DNA of 64,000 nt from Pseudomonas sp. NFACC02 (GCF_900110765.1 NZ_FOEO01000003.1:247234-311233), one strand, 5' to 3'; counted from the first letter of the stretch, positions 16,742-30,445 are shown. The notes: generated by a model not told the origin, from the sequence alone. Translations and numbers: made by a program.

Positions 16742-18670
16742 TCAAAAATCATCAAAAAACCGCTCATGCCAATCCACCAGCGGCTGCGGCGCATTCAGCT
16801 TCTGGCCGTAGATCACCGCATACGACAGCACGTTCTGCACGTACTGGCGAGTCTCGTCGAACGGAATGCTCTCGACCCACACGTCGAACGACAAATGATT
16901 CGCGCCTTTTAGCCACTGCCGGACACGCCCAGGACCTGCGTTGTACGCCGCCGAAGCAAGCACCCGGTTGCCGTTGAACTGCGCATGCACCTGACTCAGA
17001 TAAGCCGCACCCAGTTGAATGTTCTTGTCCGGATCCAGCACCTGAGCCGGGGAGGCCAGGGGGATGCTGAACTTGCGTGCTGTCTCCTTGGCAGTCGCCG
17101 GCATCAGCTGCATCAGACCGCTGGCACCGACGCCTGACCGCGCGTCGTCCATGAACGCACTTTCCTGGCGCGTAATGGCGAATACCCAACTGGAGTGCAG
17201 GCCGCGGAGCTGCGCTTCACGCACCAGGGTGTCCCGATGCGCCATGGGAAACCGGATGTCGAGGTCGTCCCAGTATTGCGCCTGGCTGATGGTTCGGATG
17301 GCCGGGAAGTACCAGTGCATGTCATATGCCAGTTTGGCCTGAGCGACCATCTCGTCCCGGGTGAAGCGCCGGGTCACGTGGTACCACTCGCGACGGCCAT
17401 TCACCACCTCTCCACGTTCATAGAACTCCATGGCCCGACGCACGCCCGGCGTGTTGCGGACTTTGTTCATCGTGGCCTGGCTCAGCATGAGCGGCTTGTT
17501 GTTCAACATGTACGGGGTGTGAGTGCGATCGGCGGCAAGGAAGCCGTAGAAATCACGCTCCTTGGAGACGGCTCGGTAAAGCGCGGGTAACTGCGGGTTG
17601 TTGGGTTGCGACAACTCCAGCGCGCGCGCCTGCCAGTAGCGCCAGCGGTTCGTCGTGGCCAGATCCTGAGGCAGTCGCCGGGTCAGTTCGTACGCGTCGT
17701 TCCAGCGACCCAGACGCAGCAACAGGCGCAGACGCCATTCCGTAACGGTGTTGTCACGCAGGTCAGGGTCGTATTTGGTCATCACCTCCAGGGCGCGACC
17801 ATCGTAACTGCGCGCCAGCGTCAGGCCGATTTCCTTGGCGATCTGCACTTGCTCTTCATGCGAGAAATGCAGCTTCGGAGCGTAGCTGTCCAGAAGCTCC
17901 ATCGCGCGTTGCGGATCCTGCTTGGCCAGGCGTCTCAGGCCCAGGCCGACCACGTCGGACATGGCTTCGTCCGCAGGCATGAACTGGCTTTGATTGTTGA
18001 CCATCTCCGGCTTCTGGGCCACCGCGATCAGCAAGCGGCCTTGGGGTGCCAGCGTGGTCATGCTGTTCACCAACTGGTTGGCCAGCGCGTAATTGCGCGC
18101 TTGTGCCGCGAGCTTCGCGCGTTGCCAGCGCTTCTGCTCGGTCAGTTGGCCTTCGACCGCCCATTGCGTGAAGAGTGTGTCACACGCCGCTGGCAGGGTC
18201 TTGCCCGTCATCCAGATCTTTTCGGCGTTGGCGTAGCCTTCCGAACGCAAGTTGTGGCTGAGCTGGTAGGACCCGTAAAGGCAGTCGAGCTCGACGAAGT
18301 TGAGTTTGGGATCGTAATACTTGACGAACGGTTGCCAGTCGCCTCGTGAGGCCAGCAGACGCAACCACCGCAACTTCATGAAGTTGGCCTGCGGAAGGTC
18401 GCCATGATCGGCGAGAAATTTTTCGACTTCGTCGTTGCTTGCGGTGTTGAGGCGAGCCGTCAGCTCGTCGTACGCCAGGTAGGGTTCGAGAGGGTAGTCC
18501 GCCAGCGCTGCGCCGTACATGCGATACGGGCCGGCATCGCCTTTGGCCAGCGCGCGTTTGGCTTGATCGTAATATTGACGTTGGGTGGTGATATCGACCG
18601 CTTGGACAGACTGGGCGGCGGTGGCCGACAGAAGCAGGCAGGACAAAAGGCTGAACAAACGACTGCGCAT
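16742..18670 (-). CDS. slt: Soluble lytic murein transglycosylase Slt
   Basis: Slt cleaves the glycan strands of peptidoglycan in the periplasm, forming anhydro-muropeptides. The 642-residue protein starts with a signal peptide (MRSRLFSLLSCLLLSATAAQ), has a long alpha-superhelical U/L region and a C-terminal lysozyme-like domain with catalytic Glu in TRQESAFMDDARSG followed by GASGLMQLMPATA and NIQLGAAYL, AYNAGPGRV. The ATG at 18670 was chosen because of the GGAAG ribosome site and the signal peptide directly after it. Confidence 0.95.
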   Translation of the reverse strand: MRSRLFSLLSCLLLSATAAQSVQAVDITTQRQYYDQAKRALAKGDAGPYRMYGAALADYPLEPYLAYDELTARLNTASNDEVEKFLADHGDLPQANFMKLRWLRLLASRGDWQPFVKYYDPKLNFVELDCLYGSYQLSHNLRSEGYANAEKIWMTGKTLPAACDTLFTQWAVEGQLTEQKRWQRAKLAAQARNYALANQLVNSMTTLAPQGRLLIAVAQKPEMVNNQSQFMPADEAMSDVVGLGLRRLAKQDPQRAMELLDSYAPKLHFSHEEQVQIAKEIGLTLARSYDGRALEVMTKYDPDLRDNTVTEWRLRLLLRLGRWNDAYELTRRLPQDLATTNRWRYWQARALELSQPNNPQLPALYRAVSKERDFYGFLAADRTHTPYMLNNKPLMLSQATMNKVRNTPGVRRAMEFYERGEVVNGRREWYHVTRRFTRDEMVAQAKLAYDMHWYFPAIRTISQAQYWDDLDIRFPMAHRDTLVREAQLRGLHSSWVFAITRQESAFMDDARSGVGASGLMQLMPATAKETARKFSIPLASPAQVLDPDKNIQLGAAYLSQVHAQFNGNRVLASAAYNAGPGRVRQWLKGANHLSFDVWVESIPFDETRQYVQNVLSYAVIYGQKLNAPQPLVDWHERFFDDF

Positions 18671-18883
18671 GAGACTTCCGTGCAGATGAACCGTGAAAAG
18701 TGCCGCTAGCTTAGCCTTTTGCCAGCGCGGGTTGAAGCGCGAAGGTGTGGGCGAGGGGGGCATGGAAACAAATACTTGCAGTTCAAGCAGGTGGCTGGCT
18801 TGGGATTCTCAACCCACCGTCGAATCCCGCCCAATCCATGCGCTATCTCAGGTAGAATGCGCGCCCGGTTTTTGGAGAAGCTC

Positions 18884-20803
18884 ATGACCCTGCTCAAATT
18901 CACCGATGTGTCCCTTGCGTTCGGCGCCATGCCCTTGTTGGACAAGGTGTCCTGGCAGATCGCCCGTGGAGAGCGGGTCTGCATCATCGGTCGTAATGGC
19001 ACCGGTAAATCCAGCATGCTGAAGCTGGTCAAGGGCGTTCAATTGCCCGATGACGGCAGCGTATGGCGCGCACCTGGTCTGAAAATCGGCGAGTTACCCC
19101 AGGAATTGCCGGTGGCCGACGGCCGCACCGTGTTCGACGTTGTGGCCGAAGGCCTTGACGGGGTGGGGGCCTTGCTCGCTGAGTACCATCATCTCAGCCA
19201 GAACATCGTTACTGCCGAAGACCTCGACAAGCTGATGCACGTGCAGTCGGACCTCGAAGCCCGTGACGGCTGGCGCCTGCAGCAACTGGTCGACAGTACC
19301 CTCAGCCGCCTGCAACTGCCTGCCGACAAAACCCTTGCTGAACTGTCCGGTGGCTGGCGTCGTCGCGTCCTGCTCGCGCAGGCACTGGTGTCCGAACCTG
19401 ATTTGCTCCTGCTCGACGAACCGACCAACCATCTGGACATCGGCGCCATTGCCTGGCTGGAAGAAGCGCTCAAGGAATTCCAGGGCGCCGTGTTGTTCAT
19501 CACGCACGACCGGTCTTTCCTGCAGAACCTCGCGACCCGCATTCTCGAGCTGGATCGTGGCGGTCTGATCGACTGGAACGGCGATTACGCCAGCTTCCTG
19601 GTCCACAAGGAGGCGATGCTCGCAGCGGAAGAAACGGCGAACGCGCTGTTCGACAAGCGTCTGGCCCAGGAAGAAGTGTGGATTCGCCAGGGCATCAAGG
19701 CCCGTCGTACCCGTAACGAAGGCCGTGTCCGTGCCCTCAAGGCGTTGCGTGTAGAGCGCAGCGAGCGCCGTGAGCGCACGGGCAAGGCCAATATCCAGCT
19801 GGACACTGCCGACAAGTCGGGCAAACAGGTCATGGTCCTGGAAAACGTCAGTTTCGCGCACCCGGGCGGTCCGATGCTGATCAAGGATTTCTCGATGGTG
19901 CTGCAGCGCGAAGACCGCATTGGTCTGCTGGGCGCCAACGGTACCGGCAAGACCACGTTGCTCAAGTTGATGCTGGACAGCCTCCAGCCCACCAGCGGCA
20001 CGGTGGAAGTCGGGACACGCCTGGACGTCGCCTATTTCGATCAGTTGCGTCATCAGCTCGATCTGGAAAAGACCGTGATCGACAACGTCGCGGAAGGTCG
20101 CGATTTCATCGACATCGACGGTCAGAGCCGCCACGTGCTGAGCTATCTCGGCGATTTCCTGTTCAGCCCGCAACGCGCGCGTACGCCGGTCAAGGCGCTC
20201 TCGGGTGGTGAGCGTGCGCGTTTGCTGCTGGCCAAGCTGTTCAGCAAGCCGGCCAACCTGCTGGTCCTCGACGAGCCGACCAACGACCTGGACGTTGAAA
20301 CGCTGGAGCTGCTCGAAGAGGTGCTGTTGACCTTCAAGGGCACCGTGCTGATGGTCAGTCACGACCGGGCATTCCTCGACAACGTCGTCACCAGCACCCT
20401 TGTATTCGAAGGCGAGGGCAAGGTGCGGGAGTTCGTCGGGGGTTATCAGGACTGGCTGCGTCAGGGCGGCTCCCCGCGTCTGCTGGGCGTGACCGAGAGC
20501 AAGTCCGGCAAGGCCGACCTGAATTCGGCGATTGTCGAACCGGTGGCCGCTCCGGCCCCCGTGCAGGAGGCTGCGCCCGTCACGAAGAAAAAACTGAGCT
20601 ACAAGCTGCAGCGCGAGCTTGAGGCTCTTCCAGGCGAGATCGATGCCAAGGAGCAGCAGATCGCGGCGGTTGAGGCGCAAATCGCTGACCCCGCTTTCTA
20701 TCAGCGTCCTGCCGCGGAGACGACCAAGGTGCTTGCGTCCCTTGAACAGATGAACAGCGAACTGGAAGCGCTGGTTGAGCGCTGGGCTGAGCTGGACGAG
20801 TAA
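18884..20803 (+). CDS. uup: ABC-F ATPase Uup
   Basis: Soluble ABC-F protein of 639 residues with two ATP-binding cassettes: Walker A GRNGTGKSS and GANGTGKTT, signatures LSGGWRRR and LSGGERAR, Walker B LLLLDEPTNHLD and LLVLDEPTNDLD. The C-terminal extension is a basic coiled coil (KKKLSYKLQRELEALPGEI) typical of Uup, which acts on ribosomes and branched DNA. The upstream in-frame codons were rejected because the ATG at 18884 follows a GGAG site and starts the first cassette fold. Confidence 0.93.
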   Translation: MTLLKFTDVSLAFGAMPLLDKVSWQIARGERVCIIGRNGTGKSSMLKLVKGVQLPDDGSVWRAPGLKIGELPQELPVADGRTVFDVVAEGLDGVGALLAEYHHLSQNIVTAEDLDKLMHVQSDLEARDGWRLQQLVDSTLSRLQLPADKTLAELSGGWRRRVLLAQALVSEPDLLLLDEPTNHLDIGAIAWLEEALKEFQGAVLFITHDRSFLQNLATRILELDRGGLIDWNGDYASFLVHKEAMLAAEETANALFDKRLAQEEVWIRQGIKARRTRNEGRVRALKALRVERSERRERTGKANIQLDTADKSGKQVMVLENVSFAHPGGPMLIKDFSMVLQREDRIGLLGANGTGKTTLLKLMLDSLQPTSGTVEVGTRLDVAYFDQLRHQLDLEKTVIDNVAEGRDFIDIDGQSRHVLSYLGDFLFSPQRARTPVKALSGGERARLLLAKLFSKPANLLVLDEPTNDLDVETLELLEEVLLTFKGTVLMVSHDRAFLDNVVTSTLVFEGEGKVREFVGGYQDWLRQGGSPRLLGVTESKSGKADLNSAIVEPVAAPAPVQEAAPVTKKKLSYKLQRELEALPGEIDAKEQQIAAVEAQIADPAFYQRPAAETTKVLASLEQMNSELEALVERWAELDE

Positions 20804-20826
20804 CCCGCTGACACCTGGCAACAAAA

Positions 20827-20860
20827 AAGCCCGAGCCCCTTCAAGGGTTCGGGCTTTTGG
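20827..20860. terminator. Bidirectional terminator between uup and uspA
   Basis: Hairpin AAGCCCGA-g-CCCCT / AGGG-TTCGGGCTT with flanking A-run on the left and T-run on the right, placed between convergent stop codons. Confidence 0.88.
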
Positions 20861-20873
20861 TTGAAGCCGCCCG

Positions 20874-21317
20874 TTACTCGGCGCGTTTGACCAGGCGCAC
20901 CGCCAGTACGTCGCAAGGTGCGCCGTGCAGCACGTCGTTGGCGGTAGAGCCGAGCAACAGCGAAAGGCCGTGACGGCCGTGGCTGCCCACCACGATCAAG
21001 TCGACGTTGTGCTCCTTGGCCAGGTTGTGGATTTCCTGACGAGGCTGGCCATAGGTCAGGTGGCTGTCGCCGGTGTGTACGTCGGGGTATTTCAGTTTCA
21101 GGGCTGCAAGCTTTTCCTTCGCCTGGTCAAACTGCTGTTGCTGCAGTTGCGAAAGGTCCATCGGTACATCGCCACCAAAGGCCATGGCCATCGGCTCCAC
21201 GATGTGCACCAGCGACAACTTTGCTTCGCTGCCGATGGCCAGGCCGATCGCCTTCTTGATAACAGGGTCGCACTCTTCAGTGAGGTCCACGGCTACCAGA
21301 ATATGTTTATAGGACAT
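20874..21317 (-). CDS. uspA: Universal stress protein UspA family
   Basis: The 147-residue protein is a single Usp domain: N-terminal YKHILVAVDLTEE, and the C-terminal ATP-binding pattern LIVVGSHGRHGLSLLLGSTANDVLH (GxxGxxxxxxGS). A good ribosome site, AGAAGGAA, precedes the ATG. Usp proteins support survival under stress. Its place next to uup and slt is the same as that of PA3017 in P. aeruginosa (from memory). Confidence 0.92.
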   Translation of the reverse strand: MSYKHILVAVDLTEECDPVIKKAIGLAIGSEAKLSLVHIVEPMAMAFGGDVPMDLSQLQQQQFDQAKEKLAALKLKYPDVHTGDSHLTYGQPRQEIHNLAKEHNVDLIVVGSHGRHGLSLLLGSTANDVLHGAPCDVLAVRLVKRAE

Positions 21318-21427
21318 GGGATGTTCCTTCTGAGGTTTGCGATGGTTTTGATTATGGCTTTTTTCACGCGCCTCATGGCAAGCCTTTACGTGTTGTCCGC
21401 TGCTCCCCGCAGCAGGGGCATACACAT

Positions 21428-21865
21428 ATGACGGTGTGGATAGTGCTGTCAATCGTTGCGGTGGTTTTGAGTCCATTGGTATGGCTGCGGCCGTCCCGCT
21501 CCCAGAGCGGCCGGATGGCCATGCGCATTGAGGCACGGCGCATGGGGCTGGCGATGCAATTGATCCCTCAAGACTGGCCGCACTGGCTGCCCGTCGAGCC
21601 GCCGAGCCCATGCGCGCAATACCATCGGCCTCGACGTGCGCGCGAACCGGATACGTGGAGTTACTGGCAGACCACGCCCGGAAACTGGGTGAATCAGTGG
21701 CGTGAGCCCTGTGAAGATGCACGCGTGCTGCCGCATTTGCTGACGCTACCGCCCGATGCCTACAAAGTCGAGGCGGGCAAGCAGCTGATTGCACTGTATT
21801 GGGGGGAGCGGGGCGAAACGGAAGTGTTGCACAGTATTACCGCTGTGCTGAAGGCGCTGGCATGA
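21428..21865 (+). CDS. Hypothetical protein with one N-terminal membrane helix
   Basis: 145 residues with an N-terminal hydrophobic helix (VWIVLSIVAVVLSPLVWL) and a soluble basic and Trp-rich remainder (WPHWLPVEPP, WSYWQTTPGNWVNQW). It is divergent from uspA, a location conserved in Pseudomonas (PA3018 position, from memory). In databases similar proteins are sometimes labelled YajC-like, but the sequence shows no YajC features beyond the single helix. Function unknown. Confidence 0.78.
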   Translation: MTVWIVLSIVAVVLSPLVWLRPSRSQSGRMAMRIEARRMGLAMQLIPQDWPHWLPVEPPSPCAQYHRPRRAREPDTWSYWQTTPGNWVNQWREPCEDARVLPHLLTLPPDAYKVEAGKQLIALYWGERGETEVLHSITAVLKALA

Positions 21866-22447
21866 CCTCAAACCGGGCCATTTGGTCAAATCGCAGGCAT
21901 TAAAAAGCCCGATAACAACATCGGGCTGGGGGTTGGCCAGGCAGGCCGATAATTCGTGGCGCTTTGCGGTGCAATGCCGCAATCGACGTCCAGATTCGTG
22001 ACACGCCGCTTCCGAAAAACGACCCGTCTTGATGCGCAGTGCGCTGAATGTAGACCTTAATGGTGCATTTGTCTGCTGTGGATCCGATTATTTTTCAATA
22101 AAAGCACGCCAGTCGTCGCTTCTCATGTTTATTACCCCTGCTGATCGCTCAACACGATCATTGCGCTGAATGTCGGTTGATCAGAGGTGTCTTTTGCCTG
22201 TGTTTTGCCGGTTTTGTCCGCTGTCGCGTGAATTGACAATTGCTGGAATATGGCAGAAGGTAGGCGCACCCAAATCAAACGGGCGTATGAATTGAGCGTT
22301 TGCCGTAGGAATGCTCTTACAGACGCCTGAATCGCGTCGACGGGGTGCTGGCGTTTGGCGTGTACGTCGACAGAAACGTCGTGTTTTTCGCCGGATTCTC
22401 AGCGTCTGACGCGTATTGTTCAGCTTCCATATCGTGGAGATCAGTTG
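21866..22447. other. 582-bp gap upstream of fadB
   Basis: No gene supported. A hairpin AGCCCGAT-aacaac-ATCGGGCT at 21906-21927 has its T-run on the minus strand, so its role is unclear. The rest is comparatively AT-rich. The fadBA promoter must lie here; a degenerate PsrA-like site is at 22373-22387. Confidence 0.6.
22373..22387. promoter_or_regulatory. Candidate degenerate PsrA box upstream of fadBA
   Basis: GAAAC-gtcgt-GTTTT resembles the PsrA operator (G/C AAAC N2-4 GTTT G/C) but the spacer is 5, one more than the published range. fadBA is a known PsrA-repressed operon in P. aeruginosa and psrA is in this window. Confidence 0.4.
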
Positions 22448-25794
<3,347 letters not shown>

Positions 25795-25809
25795 CCGGTC
25801 TGAGTGTGC

Positions 25810-25840
25810 AAGCCGGGGCCTGGTGCCCCGGCTTTTGTTT
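25810..25840 (+). terminator. Terminator of fadBA
   Basis: Stem AAGCCGGGGC/GCCCCGGCTT with a 5-base loop and a T-rich tail, 15 bases after the fadA stop. Confidence 0.9.
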
Positions 25841-25896
25841 TTCTTGAGAAATGTTTTTAGAAAGTTTTTTTCGCGTCAATCCGTGAGGTCCGCACC

Positions 25897-26133
25897 ATGC
25901 AGTTACAGCCAGGTCTCTATCGCCACTATAAAGGCCCCGAATACCGTGTTTTCGGTGTCGCGAAGCATTCCGAGACGGAAGAGGAAGTGGTGTTCTATCA
26001 GGCGCTGTACGGTGAATACGGCTTGTGGGTTCGACCCTTGAGCATGTTTCTGGAGTCGGTCGAGGTTGACGGCGAGCACGTGCCGCGCTTTGCTTTGGTC
26101 CAGGCCGAACCTGACCGTTTTTCAAGGTCGTAA
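25897..26133 (+). CDS. DUF1653 domain protein
   Basis: 78 residues forming one DUF1653 unit: PGLYRHYKGPEYRVFGVAKHSET, then VVFYQALYGEYGLWVRP and the end FLESVEVDGEHVPRF. The fold is SH3-like and the function is unknown. It lies between fadA and topA, as PA3012 does in P. aeruginosa (from memory). Confidence 0.88.
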   Translation: MQLQPGLYRHYKGPEYRVFGVAKHSETEEEVVFYQALYGEYGLWVRPLSMFLESVEVDGEHVPRFALVQAEPDRFSRS

Positions 26134-26242
26134 GGCGAGACCTTGCAGTAGCCTCTGCTTGACCTCACCTTGTAGCCACTATATATAGCGGGGCCTCGAC
26201 GGCTCCAACGTCTTTTTTCTCGCATTAGGAATTTTCCGATCC

Positions 26243-28846
26243 ATGGGCAAATCGCTGGTCATTGTGGAATCCCCGGCTAAGGCCAAGACCATCAACAAGT
26301 ATCTGGGCAGCCAGTACGTGGTGAAGTCGAGTATCGGCCATATCCGAGACCTGCCCACCAGCGGTTCGGCGAGCGCCGCCAAAGAGCCTGCTGCCAAGCG
26401 TGGCAAGACCGCGTCTGAAGCGCCTGCGCTGTCGCCCAAAGAAAAGGCCAAGCGCCAGCTCGTGGCGCGCATGGGCGTCGATCCGGAACATGGCTGGAAA
26501 GCCAAGTACGAAATCCTTCCCGGCAAGGAGAAGGTGATCGATGAGCTACGCCGGTTGGCCAAGGATGCCGACACCATCTACCTCGCGACGGACTTGGACC
26601 GCGAAGGGGAAGCCATCGCCTGGCACCTGCGCGAAGCCATCGGTGGTGACGACGATCGTTACAAGCGCGTGGTGTTCAACGAGATCACCAAGAAAGCCAT
26701 CCAGGAAGCCTTTTCCAAGCCGGGCGAGCTGGACATCGATCGCGTCAATGCCCAGCAGGCGCGCCGCTTCCTCGACCGCGTCGTGGGTTACATGGTTTCG
26801 CCACTGTTGTGGCAGAAGATCGCCCGTGGCCTGTCGGCAGGTCGCGTACAGTCCGTTGCCGTGAAGCTGGTGGTCGAACGTGAGCGCGAGATTCGAGCGT
26901 TCATCCCGGAAGAGTACTGGGAGGTCCACGCTGATCTGGGCACCGCCAAGGGCGCCAACGTACGTTTCGAAGTGGCCCGCGAGAATGGCGAAGCCTTCAA
27001 ACCGCTGAACGAAGCGCAGGCCATGGCGGCGCTGGAAAAGCTCAAGGCTTCCTCCTACAGCATCGCCAAGCGTGAAGACAAACCGACCAGCAGCAAACCG
27101 TCGGCACCGTTCATCACCTCCACGCTGCAGCAGGCCGCGAGCAATCGTCTGGGCTACGGCGTGAAGAAAACCATGATGATGGCCCAGCGTCTGTACGAAG
27201 CGGGCTACATCACTTACATGCGTACCGACTCGACGAACCTGTCGGCTGACGCTGTGGCCATGGCGCGCACGTACATCGAAAACGAGTTCGGCAAGAAGTA
27301 CCTGCCTGACTCGCCGAATGTTTACAGCAGCAAGGAAGGCGCTCAGGAGGCTCACGAAGCGATTCGTCCTTCCGACGTCAACACCCATCCGAGCAAGCTG
27401 TCGGGCATGGAGCGTGACGCTGAGCGCCTGTATGAGCTGATCTGGCGTCAATTCGTGGCCTGTCAGATGCCACCGGCGCAGTACTTGTCGACCACGGTCA
27501 GTGTGGCTGCTGGTGATTTCGAGCTGCGCGCCAAAGGCCGTATCCTCAAGTTCGACGGCTACACCCGTGTGTTGCCTCAGATGAGCAAGCCAGGCGACGA
27601 CGACGTGCTGCCGGACATGGCCCAGGGCGATACCCTGAAGCTGATCAAGCTCGACCCGAGCCAGCATTTCACCAAGCCACCCGCGCGGTACTCAGAAGCG
27701 AGCCTGGTCAAGGAGATGGAAAAACGCGGTATCGGTCGCCCGTCGACCTATGCGGCGATCATCTCGACCATTCAGGATCGCGGTTATGTAGCGCTGCACA
27801 ACCGCCGTTTCTATTCGGAAAAGATGGGTGACATCGTCACTGAACGTCTGTCCGAGAGTTTCTCTAACCTGATGGACTACGGCTTTACCGCCGGCATGGA
27901 AGAGAACCTCGACGATGTGGCGCAGGGCGAGCGCGACTGGAAAAACGTGCTCGACGAGTTCTACGGCGATTTCAAGAAAAAACTGGAAGTGGCTGAAGCC
28001 GCGGACAGCGGCATGCGGGCCAACCAGCCGGTCATGACCGACATCCCGTGCAAGGTATGCGGTCGTCCGATGCAGATCCGCACTGCATCGACCGGTGTGT
28101 TCCTCGGTTGCTCGGGCTACAGCCTGCCGCCGAAAGAGCGTTGCAAGGCCACCGTCAACCTGACCCCGGGCGATGAAATTGCCGAAGACGACGAGGGCGA
28201 GTCGGAATCTCGCGTTCTGCGCGGCAAGCACCGTTGCCCGGTGTGCAGCACGGCCATGGACGCTTACCTGCTGGATGAGAAGCACAAGCTGCACATCTGC
28301 GGTAACAACCCGGATTGCACCGGCTATGAGATCGAAGAAGGCACCTACCGCATCAAGGGCTACGAAGGCCCGAGCGTCGAATGCGACAAGTGTGGTGGCG
28401 AGATGCAGCTCAAGACAGGCCGTTTCGGCAAGTTCTTCGGCTGCACCAACTGCAAGAACACGCGAAAGCTGCTGAAGAGCGGCGAAGCGGCACCGCCCAA
28501 AATGGACCCGGTCAAAATGCCGGAGCTCAAGTGCGAAAAGGTCGACGACACCTACATCCTGCGTGATGGCGCTTCGGGTCTGTTTCTGGCCGCCAGCCAG
28601 TTCCCGAAAAACCGTGAGACACGCGCGCCATTGGTGCTGGAAATCCTGCCGCACAAGGACGAGATCGATCCGAAGTATCACTTCCTGTGTGAAGCGCCGC
28701 CGAAAGACCCTGACGGCCGTCCGGCGGTGATTCGGTACAGCCGCAAGTCCAAGGAGCAATATGTGCAGACCGAAGTGGATGGCAAGCCGACAGGCTGGCG
28801 CGCGTTCTACGACGGCGGCACCTGGAAGGTCGAAGACAAGCGTTGA
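26243..28846 (+). CDS. topA: DNA topoisomerase I TopA
   Basis: Type IA topoisomerase relaxing negative supercoils. 867 residues with the TOPRIM domain ([28 protein letters not shown]), the active-site Tyr in [14 protein letters not shown] and a C-terminal series of zinc-finger domains ([36 protein letters not shown]). Followed by a hairpin terminator at 28902. Confidence 0.97.
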   Translation: MGKSLVIVESPAKAKTINKYLGSQYVVKSSIGHIRDLPTSGSASAAKEPAAKRGKTASEAPALSPKEKAKRQLVARMGVDPEHGWKAKYEILPGKEKVIDELRRLAKDADTIYLATDLDREGEAIAWHLREAIGGDDDRYKRVVFNEITKKAIQEAFSKPGELDIDRVNAQQARRFLDRVVGYMVSPLLWQKIARGLSAGRVQSVAVKLVVEREREIRAFIPEEYWEVHADLGTAKGANVRFEVARENGEAFKPLNEAQAMAALEKLKASSYSIAKREDKPTSSKPSAPFITSTLQQAASNRLGYGVKKTMMMAQRLYEAGYITYMRTDSTNLSADAVAMARTYIENEFGKKYLPDSPNVYSSKEGAQEAHEAIRPSDVNTHPSKLSGMERDAERLYELIWRQFVACQMPPAQYLSTTVSVAAGDFELRAKGRILKFDGYTRVLPQMSKPGDDDVLPDMAQGDTLKLIKLDPSQHFTKPPARYSEASLVKEMEKRGIGRPSTYAAIISTIQDRGYVALHNRRFYSEKMGDIVTERLSESFSNLMDYGFTAGMEENLDDVAQGERDWKNVLDEFYGDFKKKLEVAEAADSGMRANQPVMTDIPCKVCGRPMQIRTASTGVFLGCSGYSLPPKERCKATVNLTPGDEIAEDDEGESESRVLRGKHRCPVCSTAMDAYLLDEKHKLHICGNNPDCTGYEIEEGTYRIKGYEGPSVECDKCGGEMQLKTGRFGKFFGCTNCKNTRKLLKSGEAAPPKMDPVKMPELKCEKVDDTYILRDGASGLFLAASQFPKNRETRAPLVLEILPHKDEIDPKYHFLCEAPPKDPDGRPAVIRYSRKSKEQYVQTEVDGKPTGWRAFYDGGTWKVEDKR

Positions 28847-28901
28847 TCGTGCGAGCCTGATTCTAATCAGACTGGCGACCCTCGGCGCTTTGCGTTAAAA
28901 G

Positions 28902-28938
28902 ATCCCTCGGCGTGCACAGTGCGTCGGGGGATTTTTTT
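28902..28938 (+). terminator. Terminator of topA
   Basis: Stem ATCCCTCGGCG / CGTCGGGGGAT (one mismatch and one G-T pair) followed by seven T. Confidence 0.75.
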
Positions 28939-28984
28939 GACCCTGGCTGGCTCGTTCAAATTCATTGATGTGGAGGCCATCGTC

Positions 28985-29506
28985 ATGGCTCATGAACTCT
29001 ATACCCGCACCAATCAGAAGATCTTTTTTGCCGGGCTGGCACTGGAGTCTATGACCAGGGCCAGGGAAAGCCGTGCCATGAACGCTCAGGGGCTGGAGCA
29101 GGCCGAGCGCGAGTCGGCCGTGTTTCATCTGTACGGCGCATTGCTGGGACTGTGCCATGAAATTGCGGGCTTCTATCGCTTGCCGCAGGCCAGTTCTCCG
29201 CGCGCCGAGGACCTGCTGACCCCCCAGGTGCTGGAGGCCATCGCCATTCCTGAAATGGCCGAACTGGTCGAGCTGGCACAACAGCGTGAAACCTGGCTGG
29301 CGCAATTGCTGGCGGCCTACAACGCGCTGTTTCAGCCCCCTCGCGCCCCGAAAAAGCCGAAGGGGGATGTCACTCAGCCATTGATCATCGCTGTCGGCGG
29401 CGACGAAGAAGAGGAACTGGCGTTGACCCGAGAGGAGATGGAAAGCTGGCGTCAGCAGCTCAAGGGGCTCGCCATTCGCTTCCGGGAGGGGTTGAGCGAG
29501 TGCTGA
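28985..29506 (+). CDS. DUF6586-like hypothetical protein
   Basis: 173 residues, mostly helical: HELYTRTNQKIFFAGLALESM at the start, an Ala/Leu/Glu-rich middle and an acidic tail ending LTREEMESWRQQLKGLA. Cytoplasmic, no signal peptide. It occupies the PA3010 position between topA and the PA3009-like gene. The ATG at 28985 was chosen over 28919, which would start inside the topA terminator. Function unknown. Confidence 0.8.
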   Translation: MAHELYTRTNQKIFFAGLALESMTRARESRAMNAQGLEQAERESAVFHLYGALLGLCHEIAGFYRLPQASSPRAEDLLTPQVLEAIAIPEMAELVELAQQRETWLAQLLAAYNALFQPPRAPKKPKGDVTQPLIIAVGGDEEEELALTREEMESWRQQLKGLAIRFREGLSEC

Positions 29507-29581
29507 CACAGAATGATCGGTGGGCTAGGGCATGAGTCATCAGGCTGTTACAATGCCCGCCTTTCGTGGAGAACTGTCCTG

Positions 29582-29818
29582 ATGCCAACCTCTTTTCTGG
29601 AAATTGTTGAACTGCCTGATGGCCGCATCGAACTGCGTCGCGCCGAGGATGAAGGGTCGCTCGTGACTTTGAATTTCTCCGAGGACGCCAAGGCGTTTCT
29701 GCAAGGTCAACACGTGGAAGTCGCCAAGGCGATGCTCAGCGTGGGCGTGCAGATGGCCGGTCGCCTGGCCGAAGGCGAGTTGAGCAAAGAAGAAGAGGGG
29801 CCTCGGGTCCTGCACTGA
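29582..29818 (+). CDS. Conserved small protein of the topA-sulA interval
   Basis: 78 residues starting PTSFLEIVELPDGRIELRRAEDE with an acidic, helical second half. No domain of known function was recognised. It keeps the position of PA3009 in P. aeruginosa (from memory). Start at 29582 preferred because upstream in-frame codons lie within the promoter region. It is convergent with sulA. Confidence 0.8.
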   Translation: MPTSFLEIVELPDGRIELRRAEDEGSLVTLNFSEDAKAFLQGQHVEVAKAMLSVGVQMAGRLAEGELSKEEEGPRVLH

Positions 29819-29930
29819 TCCTGCGCCGTTCCTGTTCAGGATCGGCCTCCTTGCAGCGATGTCTGCTGGCTTCTTGCGATGAAAGAAGCCTCTACTATTC
29901 CTGATCCGTCACGTCTGTCTGCAAGGCGTC

Positions 29931-30434
29931 TCAGCCAAGGCGGATGTTCAGGCTCTGTGCGCTTCCGCTTCGAGCTGCGCTGATCAGTTGCTGGCGTGCG
30001 TGACCGGAAATGGGATTGATCCAGCTCACCACGGTGTGGCTGCGGCCCAGGCGCAAGGCTTCGCGAGTCAGTTCCAGCGCGCTTTGCGTGCCGCGTGGCT
30101 GCATCATGATAATGCGTTCCCGGTTCAGTCCTGCGTCGCGCAGCCAGGCGTGAGTCACGCTGGCGGGAGGCGCGATCAGGGTGAGCCAACGATCGTTTGT
30201 GTCCTGGCTCAGGTCACGCAGGATAGGCGCGAGCAGGTTCAGGCAGTTTCCGGCAGCGCCGCGCAATGACAGTTCACTGAAAACTTCTGGCTCATTGCTC
30301 CAGGGCGATTCGACGATATCGTCCAATACCGGTATCTGAAGCAGTGGAGCGTCGAGCATCGGCAGGTTGGGTGCCATGAATGCTTCGAACAGCGGCAGTT
30401 GTGCATGTTGCTGCGGTGTCTGTGGGAACTGCAT
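29931..30434 (-). CDS. sulA: SOS cell-division inhibitor SulA
   Basis: SulA binds FtsZ and blocks septation during DNA damage. The 167-residue protein has the RecA-like SulA core: LSLRGAAGNCLNLLAPILRDLS, then WLTLIAPPASVTHAWLRDAGL and SHTVVSWINPIS. It starts 12 bases after the lexA stop, so it is induced with lexA from the two LexA boxes at 31065-31099, as in other pseudomonads. Confidence 0.93.
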   Translation of the reverse strand: MQFPQTPQQHAQLPLFEAFMAPNLPMLDAPLLQIPVLDDIVESPWSNEPEVFSELSLRGAAGNCLNLLAPILRDLSQDTNDRWLTLIAPPASVTHAWLRDAGLNRERIIMMQPRGTQSALELTREALRLGRSHTVVSWINPISGHARQQLISAARSGSAQSLNIRLG

Positions 30435-30445
30435 AAACGTTCTCC

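Noticed and set aside
19094..20824. A 576-codon open frame antisense to uup
   Set aside because: Overlaps the ABC-F gene completely and crosses the terminator; no coding features.
21906..21927. Hairpin AGCCCGAT-N6-ATCGGGCT as a terminator of the gene at 21428
   Set aside because: The T-run is on the wrong strand for that gene, and no minus-strand gene reads into it, so no terminator was assigned.
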